A DNA stretch of 64,000 bases from the NCBI GenBank assembly GCA_963787645.1, contig CAWBDS010000009.1, forward strand, positions 248,001 to 312,000. Direction: 5' to 3'. The notes beneath the pieces were generated by a model. It saw nothing but the letters and a program-made list of their open reading frames with translations, made no database searches and had not been told where the DNA came from. Position numbers and translations under genes: made by a program. Positions 42,496 to 49,318 of the stretch are shown in pieces. Source of the stretch: Palsa-504 sp963787645. GTDB lineage: Bacteria; Actinomycetota; Actinomycetes; Streptosporangiales; Streptosporangiaceae. The first letter of the stretch is position 1. Each line of letters begins with the position of its first letter.

Positions 42496-43616
42496 CAGAC
42501 TGGACGACCACGGGCGGGGTGAGCTGGGCGGACGGGGTTGCCGGGCGGGCGGAGTGAGCTGGACGTCGCGGCCGGGGGGATTAAATCGCCGTTGAGGGGG
42601 TGCTGCTGGGGGGCGATGCCGGTGAAGCTGGCCGGGGTCAGCGGGGCGGGGTTCAGGTGCAGGGCCCGGATGGCGGCCAGCAGCACGGTGAGCTGCTTAC
42701 CGAGGCCGGGGACCCAGTGCAGGATGACGATCTCACCGGGGCTCAGCGGCTTGCCGTCCCAGGTCTGGATGCGGTCGCCGGACATGGTGGCGCTCCAGCC
42801 CGCCAGCGCGGTCAGGCCGGCCTGGGCCGCCGCCACCTCGACCTTGCGGTTGAAGGCACCGTAGGGCGGGCGGCCGATCACGGGGGTCTGGCCGAACCAT
42901 CCGCCGAGCGCGGTCCGGGCCTGGCGCCACTGGGCGGCGGCCTTCTTCTGGGTGATCTTGGTCAGGTAGGGATGGGAGACCGTGTGGTCCCCGATCAGCC
43001 CGCCGGCGGCGATGAAGGCCTGCCAGTAACTCGGGTTCTCCTTGGCCGCGTCGGCGATGAGGAACGCCGTGATCGGCAGGTAGGTCTGGTGCATGAGGGC
43101 CAGCACCTGCGCGCTGGGCGTCCAGCCGTCATCGACGGTGATGTAGATGGCCCGCCCGGCCGGGTTCGCGAAGCAGTACAGCTTGGCTACGGACCCGGCG
43201 CGGGCCTTGGTCTTGTTCCCCGGCAGAGCCGGGATCGTGACCGGGACCCGCGCCGAGGTGCCGTTACTGGCGGTCAGCTCGAGCTGGGCCTGACAGGCGG
43301 TGCCGGTCTCGGACACCGCGACCTGCGTCGGGGCCACCAGGCTGACCAGGTTGGTTCCGCACAGGGCCTGGTACGGGCCGGCCCGCAGCGGGCTGGACGT
43401 GTAGACCAGCCAGCGGCCGGTTCCGGCGCCGGACGCGACGATCCGCGGCGGGCGCGCGGCGTGGGTGCGCGTCCCGGTCAGCGACTGCCCGTGGGCGAGG
43501 TCGACCGACGCCGGGCCGGACCGGCCCAGGCAGCCCGCGACCAGCGCCACGAACGAGAGAATCGCGACCAGAATTACCGTGCGCCGGAACCGGTACTGCC
43601 GTCCGCGTTGATCCAC
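42495..43616 (-). CDS. Polysaccharide deacetylase (NodB-like) lipoprotein
   Basis: 373 residues. The signal ends in a lipobox (LSFVALVAGC), so it is probably anchored on the outer face of the membrane. A non-catalytic 120-residue part is followed by the NodB domain: motif 1 ITVDDGWTP (TVDD for TFDD), motif 2 GDHTVSHPY, motif 3 RPPYGAF, and late ILHWVPG. Metal His and Asp ligands are kept, so activity on cell-wall or chitooligosaccharide N-acetyl groups is plausible. GTG 43616 chosen because MDQRGRQYRFRRTVILVAI begins a proper signal; AATAAT lies 6 nt upstream. Confidence 0.85.
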   Translation of the reverse strand: MDQRGRQYRFRRTVILVAILSFVALVAGCLGRSGPASVDLAHGQSLTGTRTHAARPPRIVASGAGTGRWLVYTSSPLRAGPYQALCGTNLVSLVAPTQVAVSETGTACQAQLELTASNGTSARVPVTIPALPGNKTKARAGSVAKLYCFANPAGRAIYITVDDGWTPSAQVLALMHQTYLPITAFLIADAAKENPSYWQAFIAAGGLIGDHTVSHPYLTKITQKKAAAQWRQARTALGGWFGQTPVIGRPPYGAFNRKVEVAAAQAGLTALAGWSATMSGDRIQTWDGKPLSPGEIVILHWVPGLGKQLTVLLAAIRALHLNPAPLTPASFTGIAPQQHPLNGDLIPPAATSSSLRPPGNPVRPAHPARGRPV

Positions 43617-43687
43617 AGCAGCATTATTCGCGCCATGTCCGGATAAGCCGAGAACGTTCGGGCCGTGTCGCGGTATTGTCCCCGGTT

Positions 43688-44641
43688 TCAGTAGCGGGCG
43701 CCCGCCACCTGGCTGCCCAGCGGGTCCAGGACGGCCAGCTCGTCGGGGGCCAGGGTGACGTCGAGGGCGGCCACGTTCTGCTCCAGCCACTTGACCCGCT
43801 TGGTGCCCGGGATCGGGGCCAGCGGGACGCCCAGGCGCTCCTGCTGGGCGTAGACCCAGGCCAGCGCGACCTGCGCGGGCGGGATGCCCTTGGTCTCGGC
43901 CACCTTGCGGACCGCGTCGGCGATGGCCTGGTTCTGCTCGCTGGCCTGGCCGCGGAAGCGCGGGTTGCGGCGGCGGAAGTCCTTGTCGTCCAGCGCGGTC
44001 AGGTCCACGGCGCCGGTCAGGAAACCGCGGCCGAGCGGGGAGTAGGGCACCAGGCTGACGCCGAGCTCGCGCATGGCGGTCAGTGCGTCGGTCTCCACGT
44101 CGCGGGTCCACAGCGAGTACTCGCTCTGCACCGCGGTGATCGGGTGCACCGCGTACGCGCGGCGCAGCAGCTCGTCGTTTGGCTCGGACAGGCCCAGGTA
44201 GCGGACCTTGCCCTCGGCCACGAGCTCGGCCATGGCGCCCACGGTCTCCTCGATCTCGGCCGTCTGCGGCGGGCGGTGCAGGTAGTACAGGTCGATGTGG
44301 TCCACGCCGAGCCGGGTCAGGCTTGACTCGCAGGACCGCTTGACGTAGTTGTGCTCGCCGCGGACGATCCGGTGGGCGTCGCCCCCGGTCCGGTCGACGC
44401 CGAACTTGGTGGCCAGCTGCACCTCGTCGCGCCGGTGCGCGATGCCCCGGCCGACCAGGACCTCGTTGTGGCCGGCGCCGTAGATGTCGGCGGTGTCGAT
44501 GAACGTCACGCCCAGGTCGAGCGCGCGATGGATGGTCGCGATCGACTCGTCCCAGTCGGTGGGCCCGTACCACTCGCTCATCCCCATGCAGCCCAGGCCC
44601 TGGGCGGACACGGTGAGATCGCCGAGTTTGGTAGTGCGCAT
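43688..44641 (-). CDS. Aldo/keto reductase
   Basis: 317 residues, (beta/alpha)8 NADPH-dependent reductase. The tetrad is visible: Asp and Tyr in FIDTADIYGAG, Lys in VQLATKFGVDRT and His in LYYLHRPPQ. The NADPH-binding end has ALAWVYAQQ and PIPGTKRVKWLEQN. It follows a MerR regulator in one operon, the usual context of electrophile-responsive reductases. Confidence 0.94.
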   Translation of the reverse strand: MRTTKLGDLTVSAQGLGCMGMSEWYGPTDWDESIATIHRALDLGVTFIDTADIYGAGHNEVLVGRGIAHRRDEVQLATKFGVDRTGGDAHRIVRGEHNYVKRSCESSLTRLGVDHIDLYYLHRPPQTAEIEETVGAMAELVAEGKVRYLGLSEPNDELLRRAYAVHPITAVQSEYSLWTRDVETDALTAMRELGVSLVPYSPLGRGFLTGAVDLTALDDKDFRRRNPRFRGQASEQNQAIADAVRKVAETKGIPPAQVALAWVYAQQERLGVPLAPIPGTKRVKWLEQNVAALDVTLAPDELAVLDPLGSQVAGARY

Positions 44642-44663
44642 GTGTTGCTTGCTCCTTGGCTGG

Positions 44664-44697
44664 TTAGCTTGCTTGGCCGGTTAGCTTGCTTGGCCGG
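44664..44697. repeat. 17-bp tandem duplication at the merR stop
   Basis: Two exact copies of TTAGCTTGCTTGGCCGG. The copy at 44681-44697 holds the last codons and stop of the merR gene; the other repeats them in the 39-bp spacer before the aldo/keto reductase ATG. A third degenerate copy contains its SD AAGGAG. Confidence 0.9.
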
Positions 44698-45064
44698 CGG
44701 CTTCTTCGGCCAGGCGGTGCTCGTAGCTGCCGATCTTCGCTTCCAGCAGCTTCAAGGTCTCCCGCTGGCTGGCCAGGGCCCGCCGCACCTCTTCGCGGTG
44801 CCGTTTGAGCAGGTCGAGGCGTTCGGCGTGGCCCGCGCCCGACCGGACCAGTTCGGCGTAGCGCTGCATGTCCCGCACCGGCATCCCGGTGGCGCGCAGC
44901 TTGGTCAGCAGCGCCAGCCAGTCCAGGTCGCCGTCGCTGAACCGGCGTCGGCCGTCGCTGCCCCGCTCGATGTGGCCGAGCAGGCCGATGCGCTCGTACC
45001 AGCGCAGAGTGTGCTGGGACAGGCCGCATTTCTCGGCCGCCTCGCCGATGGTCCAGGTCGTCAC
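44681..45064 (-). CDS. MerR-family transcriptional regulator
   Basis: 127 residues. Winged HTH TIGEAAEKCGLSQHTLRWYE, RRFSDGDLDWLALLTKLRAT (wing 2), and the long dimerisation helix LLKRHREEVRRALASQRETL. No metal-binding Cys at the C-terminus, so it is of the YyaN/YraB type rather than a metal sensor. GTG start 45064 is 6 nt from the -10 box. It precedes the aldo/keto reductase it likely activates. Confidence 0.94.
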   Translation of the reverse strand: MTTWTIGEAAEKCGLSQHTLRWYERIGLLGHIERGSDGRRRFSDGDLDWLALLTKLRATGMPVRDMQRYAELVRSGAGHAERLDLLKRHREEVRRALASQRETLKLLEAKIGSYEHRLAEEAAGQAS

Positions 45065-45070
45065 GGTTCG

Positions 45071-45101
45071 AGCCTAGGAGTTAGAGCGTGCTCTAACGCA
45101 A
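45071..45101 (-). promoter_or_regulatory. MerR-type promoter with 19-bp spacer and operator
   Basis: Minus strand: -35 TTGCGT (45101-45096), 19-bp spacer, -10 TAGGCT (45076-45071). The overlong spacer contains the perfect dyad GTTAGAGC-GT-GCTCTAAC (45080-45097). A 19-bp spacer with a central dyad is the hallmark of MerR-activated promoters. The -10 lies 6 nt from the GTG, so the transcript is leaderless. Confidence 0.8.
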
Positions 45102-45126
45102 GTCTGATTTGGTCAGCTCTGCTTGC

Positions 45127-45795
45127 TTAACTGGCCGCGGTGCTGCCGAAGGTGACGGTGACGTGCTTGTAGCCCAGGGAGGTGAGCATGCCGTCGAGCA
45201 TCTTCTCGGTGTTCTGCTGCGCCTCGCTGAGCAGCGGGCTCTGCTGGGCAGCGGCCTGGAGCTTCTGCGCGGCCAGGACGTAGACCTGCTGCTCGTTGTT
45301 CGGGTTGCCGCCGAAGAAGTTGCCGATCCGGTTCAACAAGCCCTCCTGGACGGCGAACACGTAGGACTGCGAGGGGTTGAGGACGGCCGTTTCCAGCTGG
45401 GGCTTGGGCAGGTCGATGGTGACCGAGGTGCGGTCGGCGTTGGTCGTGATGGCCTGGCTCTTCAGCTGGGAGAAGTCGACGTAGGCGACGTCGGTGCCCT
45501 CCCCGACGAACAGCGTTTCGCTGCCCTGCAGGAAGGACGGCAGCGAGCTGTGCTGGGTGATGTCGATCACCACCTGGAACGAGCCGCTGGCCGCCTCGTA
45601 GCGGCTGAGCGCGGTGATGGACTGCAGAATGACCGGGCTGGTGCGCACGGTGGTGGTCTCCGCGAACGGGTTGCGCAGGTGGGGCAGCAGATGCACCGCG
45701 GACAGCACCACGATCGCGACCAGAACGGCCGCGACCGCGCCCACGATCCCGGCCGGCGACCCCAGTCTCGGCAGGTTTCTCGGCATGCGTGCCAT
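45127..45795 (-). CDS. DUF4230-family membrane-anchored protein
   Basis: 222 residues. One N-terminal TM helix (GIVGAVAAVLVAIVVLSAVH) and an exported DUF4230-like domain (TSPVILQSITALSRYEAASG, TSVTIDLPKPQLETAVLNP, AAQKLQAAAQQSPLLSEAQQ). ATG 45795 with SD AAGGGA; the upstream frame is non-coding. Function unknown; divergent from a small membrane protein. Confidence 0.85.
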   Translation of the reverse strand: MARMPRNLPRLGSPAGIVGAVAAVLVAIVVLSAVHLLPHLRNPFAETTTVRTSPVILQSITALSRYEAASGSFQVVIDITQHSSLPSFLQGSETLFVGEGTDVAYVDFSQLKSQAITTNADRTSVTIDLPKPQLETAVLNPSQSYVFAVQEGLLNRIGNFFGGNPNNEQQVYVLAAQKLQAAAQQSPLLSEAQQNTEKMLDGMLTSLGYKHVTVTFGSTAAS

Positions 45796-45898
45796 GATTT
45801 TCCCTTGTGTCGGGCGGTGGTGCAATTCAGCTACCCGGGCGGGTGGAGATAATTCGGGCCGTTCGGCATATTGCGCGGGTGCTGGGAATACACAGGGC

Positions 45899-46174
45899 AT
45901 GTACAGGAATCGGCGCGGGGATTATGGTGCCCGGGGCGGCCGGCGGCGGCGCTGGCCGCGATCCCGGGCGGCCGGCTGCCTGCTATGGATCGTGCTGCTG
46001 GTGGTGCTGCTGATCGTGTTGTCGGTGTTGTTCGGCGGGTTCCAGAAGGGGACTCGGGTGAACGGCCTGGGCACGGGAACGCGGGTCGGTGTCGCGGCCG
46101 CCTATGGGGCGGCCGCGCGTGGGGCGGCTGCGCATGGGCCTCAGCGGCCGCTTGCGTCACACGCTGAGGGCTGA
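45899..46174 (+). CDS. Small basic single-TM protein
   Basis: 91 residues. A basic N-terminus (MYRNRRGDYGARGGRRRRWP) is followed by a TM helix (CLLWIVLLVVLLIVLSVLFG) and a Gly/Ala-rich tail. Divergent from DUF4230, with which it may be co-regulated. Its end is 3 nt before the inverted-repeat element. Not recognised. Confidence 0.6.
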   Translation: MYRNRRGDYGARGGRRRRWPRSRAAGCLLWIVLLVVLLIVLSVLFGGFQKGTRVNGLGTGTRVGVAAAYGAAARGAAAHGPQRPLASHAEG

Positions 46175-46177
46175 CCG

Positions 46178-46684
46178 AACCGATGAGTGCGGCACTCTGA
46201 CGGCTCTTCCGGGCGGGCTCCCGCATTTGTCAGCGTCCGTCGTGGCCGCGACGGGCATGATGCCCGGTCTGCCCGGTCTGCCGGTCTGCCCGGTCTGTGC
46301 TGCGCCCGTCCGGGGTCTGCCGCGGCAGTTCTGCCCGCGGGTGAAGCCTGCGTTCCCAAAGCCCCACCCGCCCCCATAGCATCACTTTCCGGGAGGATCC
46401 GGGTTCCCGGGAGTATGTGGTGCATCCGGGTGCACCGGATCCTCCCGCAAGCCTGGATCCTCCCCGAAAACGGTGCCGGTGATCCTGGGGTGAGCCATGT
46501 GGCGGCTGCCGCGAGGTTCAGCCGCGCCGGGGCCGGCCGGCAGTCTCAGTCCCCGGCCGCACCGCCGGCCGGGAACCACAGCGAGTAGGTCTCCTCGATC
46601 CTCAGCCGACGGGCCAGATGGCCCGGACTGATGCGGGACCTAGACAACACCGCTCTTCCCAGTAGAGTGCCGCACTCATCGGTT
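46178..46684. mobile_element. MITE-like segment with 21-bp perfect inverted ends
   Basis: The outermost 21 bp (46178-46198, starting AACCGATGAGTGCGGCACTC) recur as an exact reverse complement at 46664-46684. Each end also holds an internal palindrome GAGTGC-N-GCACTC. Inside is a 12-bp stem GGGAGGATCCGG / CCGGATCCTCCC (46391-46402, 46435-46446), with a nested GGTGCA-N6-TGCACC hairpin and a third partial copy downstream. No transposase. On the minus strand about 34 codons reading SRISPGHLARRLRIEETYSL end at 46546 and may be a coding relic. No clear target duplication, so mobility is unproven. Confidence 0.5.
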
Positions 46685-46731
46685 ATGGGCGGCTGGTATG
46701 GGCGGCTGCTGGATATGCCATAGTCCTGGGC

Positions 46732-47469
46732 ATGACGGTCTTTGACGACCTGAGTGCGGAGCAGGAGCGGCTGGCGGGCATCTTGGGCGGGCTGGACGAG
46801 GCCCAGTGGATGTCGGAGTCGGGGGCGGCGGGGTGGACGGTCGCCGACGTGGTGCTGCACCTGGCTCAGTCCGAGGAATCGGTGGCGGTGACCGCGTTGG
46901 GTGGTGATCTGCGGACCGGGCTGGGCCCGGCGGCGGGCGGAACGGTCGACGAGCGGGTGGCGGCGCTGGTCGACGCGCAGCGGGCGGCGCCGGAGGTGGT
47001 GTTCGCGCGATGGCAGCGGGCTCGGCGGGCGGCGCTGGACGCGCTGCGGGCCGCCGACCCGGACCGGCCGCTGGCCTGGGTGGCCGCGCGGGTCAAGCCG
47101 GCCACGCTGGCCACCACGCGGCTGGCCGAGCACTGGGCGCACGGCCTGGACATCACCGGTCCGCTGGGTGTCGATTTTCCCGACACCGACCGGCTGCGGC
47201 ACGTGGCCTGGCTGGCGCACCGCACGCTGCCGTACGCGATGACGCTGGCCGGGGAGCAGCCAGTAGCGGTCCGGTGCGAGCTGACCGGGCCGGACGGCGC
47301 TTCGGTATGGACGTTCGGCCCGGCGGAGGCCGAGTCGGCGATCAGCGGTCCGGCGGGTGACTTCTGCCGGGTGGCCGCGCGCCGGCTGGCCCCGGCGTCA
47401 TCGCATCTGACCGTCAGGGGGCCGCACGGCGCGACCGCGCTGGGGCTGGTCCGGACCTACGCCGAGTAG
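46732..47469 (+). CDS. TIGR03084-like / maleylpyruvate isomerase-family protein
   Basis: 245 residues with the DinB-like mycothiol-dependent fold: LAGILGGLDEAQWMSESGAA, WTVADVVLHLAQSEESVAVT (His ligand), RLAEHWAHGLDITGPLG (second His cluster). The C-terminal domain is SCP2-like. Such proteins use or bind mycothiol; exact reaction unknown. The start is close to the right end of the inverted-repeat element. Confidence 0.87.
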   Translation: MTVFDDLSAEQERLAGILGGLDEAQWMSESGAAGWTVADVVLHLAQSEESVAVTALGGDLRTGLGPAAGGTVDERVAALVDAQRAAPEVVFARWQRARRAALDALRAADPDRPLAWVAARVKPATLATTRLAEHWAHGLDITGPLGVDFPDTDRLRHVAWLAHRTLPYAMTLAGEQPVAVRCELTGPDGASVWTFGPAEAESAISGPAGDFCRVAARRLAPASSHLTVRGPHGATALGLVRTYAE

Positions 47470-47474
47470 CCGGG

Positions 47475-48227
47475 TTAGCTGCTGGCTAGGGCGATCTCTA
47501 GGTAGGGGGCGATGAGGCGAGCGGCGTCGTGGCCGGGGAACCAGGTGCAGGCGATGCCGACTCCGGCTACGCGGCCGGTGCCCAGTAGCAGGCTCAGCGC
47601 GTCCGCGACCTGGCCGGCGTCGGGGCCGGCCGGCGTGGGGTAGCGCAGGGCGGGCAACTGAGCCCCGTCGACCACGTCCAGGTCCACGTGAACGTAGAGC
47701 GGGCCCGCCGGAAGGTCGGCGACGGTCAGGTCCGTGACCTGGCGCCGGCGAATCTGGGACTGGTCGAGGTAGGTGACCTCGGGCGGGTCCAGGTCGCGGG
47801 CGCCGGCCAGCACGATCTGGTCTTCGGGCACGGGCCTGAGCCCGAGGTGGCTAGCGATCAGCTCGGGGCGGTATCCGGTGAGCAGGCGCAGCACCATGCC
47901 GGCCAGGTAGCCGGAGTCGGTCGTCTCCGGTGTCTGCACGTCGCCGTGGGCGTCGAACCAGATGATGGCCGGGTCGGCGCCGGCCGCCTGCAGCCCGGCG
48001 ACCGTGCCCAGCGCGGTGAGACAATCCCCGCTGGTCACGAACACTGGGCGGTCATCGCCGACGCTGCTGCTGGTCACGGCGCGGGCCACGGCTTGGAACA
48101 GGACGGCGAGGCGCGACCAGGTGTCGCCAGCGGGCAGTTCGGGGGTGATCAGTTCCGCGGGCGCGGGCGTGAGGTCAAGGCCGGGCAGGTACTCGTCCAG
48201 GTGATACGGAACGCCGATGACAGTCAC
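47475..48227 (-). CDS. Arginase/ureohydrolase-fold protein with altered metal site
   Basis: 250 residues. Ureohydrolase motifs IIWFDAHGDVQTPE and YVHVDLDVVD are well kept. The first metal motif, normally GGDH, reads SGDC, so the His ligand is replaced by Cys. This argues against standard arginase or agmatinase activity. The N-terminus is short. Convergent with the TIGR03084-like gene, 5 bp between stops. GTG start fixed by a TAGCGT box 6 nt upstream. Confidence 0.82.
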   Translation of the reverse strand: MTVIGVPYHLDEYLPGLDLTPAPAELITPELPAGDTWSRLAVLFQAVARAVTSSSVGDDRPVFVTSGDCLTALGTVAGLQAAGADPAIIWFDAHGDVQTPETTDSGYLAGMVLRLLTGYRPELIASHLGLRPVPEDQIVLAGARDLDPPEVTYLDQSQIRRRQVTDLTVADLPAGPLYVHVDLDVVDGAQLPALRYPTPAGPDAGQVADALSLLLGTGRVAGVGIACTWFPGHDAARLIAPYLEIALASS

Positions 48228-48233
48228 GCGCCA

Positions 48234-48239
48234 ACGCTA
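48234..48239 (-). promoter_or_regulatory. -10 box of a leaderless promoter (arginase-fold gene)
   Basis: TAGCGT on the minus strand, 6 nt before GTG 48227; it lies 10 nt downstream of the PIN gene stop. Confidence 0.5.
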
Positions 48240-48248
48240 ACGGACGAA

Positions 48249-48632
48249 TTAACACGGCACGATGACCGCCCGGCTCGACGCCGCTGTGACCAGCCTGGTC
48301 AGGTCCGCGGGATCACTGGTCAGTATCCGGCCCCCGGGGGCGGCCAGCAGGACGACGGTGGCGCCGATGGGATCACTCATGCCTGCCGAGCCCAGGAGCA
48401 ACCCAGCCGCTCGGCCGAGTTCAGGATCCACGGCGCGAACGTCCACGGCGCCAAGCAATCGCGCGAGCTGGACCTGCCGCTCATGCGGGTCACGCCAGGT
48501 TTGGGCCGCCACCATGGCATTGCTACGCAGTTCCAGGCCGTGCCGCTGGGCCGCTTGGAGGCGGGCGATCATCGCCCGGTCATCGCGGTCGACCGCCACC
48601 AGCGCGCCGGCATCCAGGATGAGCGCGGTCAC
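48249..48632 (-). CDS. PIN-domain nuclease (orphan, VapC-like)
   Basis: 127 residues. The PIN fold is seen in LILDAGALVAVDRDDRAMIA (first Asp), WRDPHERQVQLARLL, VDPELGRAAGLLLGSAGMSD and ILTSDPADLTRLV (late acidic residues). Such proteins are Mg-dependent RNases, often toxins. GTG 48632 overlaps the TGA of the DinB-fold gene (GTGA). No VapB-like antitoxin is encoded next to it; upstream on the same strand are the DinB-fold gene and then the RNA-repair genes. Confidence 0.85.
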   Translation of the reverse strand: MTALILDAGALVAVDRDDRAMIARLQAAQRHGLELRSNAMVAAQTWRDPHERQVQLARLLGAVDVRAVDPELGRAAGLLLGSAGMSDPIGATVVLLAAPGGRILTSDPADLTRLVTAASSRAVIVPC

Positions 48633-49219
48633 GCGGCCGAGTCGGCGGCTTGGCGGGCGGCGGTGGCTACGCGGTCGTGGTGGGTTTGCCACCAGGGCTG
48701 GTCGGCGTCGGGGAGGTTGGGTTTGGCGGAGGTCCAGCCGGCGGCGCCGTCGATGAGCTCGCGGACGATGTCGGCGTGGCCGGCGTGGCGGGCGGTCTCG
48801 GTGGCCAGGCGGACCAGGGCGTGGTGCAGGGTGAGCTGATTGCGGTCGGCGGGCCACCAGGGGACCTGGCCGACGGTGTCCAGGGGCAGCGCGTCGATGG
48901 TGGCGTCGGAGTGGGCCCAGGTGCGGCGGTACATGGCGATGATGGACTCGCTGGATTCGTCGGCGGCGGCGAACATGTCCGTCATCGGGTCGGATTCGTC
49001 CCAGGGCAGCTGGTCAGCGCTGGGGCGGCCGAAGACGCTGCCGAAGTACGCGAGCTCGACGCCGGTCACGTGCTTGACCAGGCCGAGCAGGTTGGTGCCG
49101 GTCGGCACTAGGGGGCGGCGCATGTCGTACTCGGACAGCCCGTCGAGCTTCCACAGCAGCGCTTCGCGGGTGTCCTGCAGGTAGCGATGCAGGTCGGCTT
49201 TGAGCTCGGTATCGGTCAT
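48629..49219 (-). CDS. DinB-fold (DUF664-like) protein
   Basis: 196 residues, four-helix DinB superfamily: REALLWKLDGLSEYDMRRPL, NLLGLVKHVTGVELAYFGSV (first metal His), LTLHHALVRLATETARHAGH (second and third His). Thiol-dependent transfer or metal-binding role; exact function unknown. CAAGAT lies 6 nt before the ATG, so it may have its own leaderless promoter as well as read-through from pnkp. Confidence 0.9.
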   Translation of the reverse strand: MTDTELKADLHRYLQDTREALLWKLDGLSEYDMRRPLVPTGTNLLGLVKHVTGVELAYFGSVFGRPSADQLPWDESDPMTDMFAAADESSESIIAMYRRTWAHSDATIDALPLDTVGQVPWWPADRNQLTLHHALVRLATETARHAGHADIVRELIDGAAGWTSAKPNLPDADQPWWQTHHDRVATAARQAADSAA

Positions 49220-49318
49220 GCCGACATCTTGTCAGCCGGGTACGACAACGAGAATGAAGCCATGGTCGACTTCGCCACGGGGCGCCCGGGGCTGGCGCAC
49301 CGGATCGGGTCCGGCCGG

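Noticed and set aside
46546..47220. 224-codon minus-strand gene opposite the TIGR03084-like protein
   Set aside because: Most of it is a shadow; only its last 34 codons, inside the inverted-repeat element, look coding and are mentioned there.
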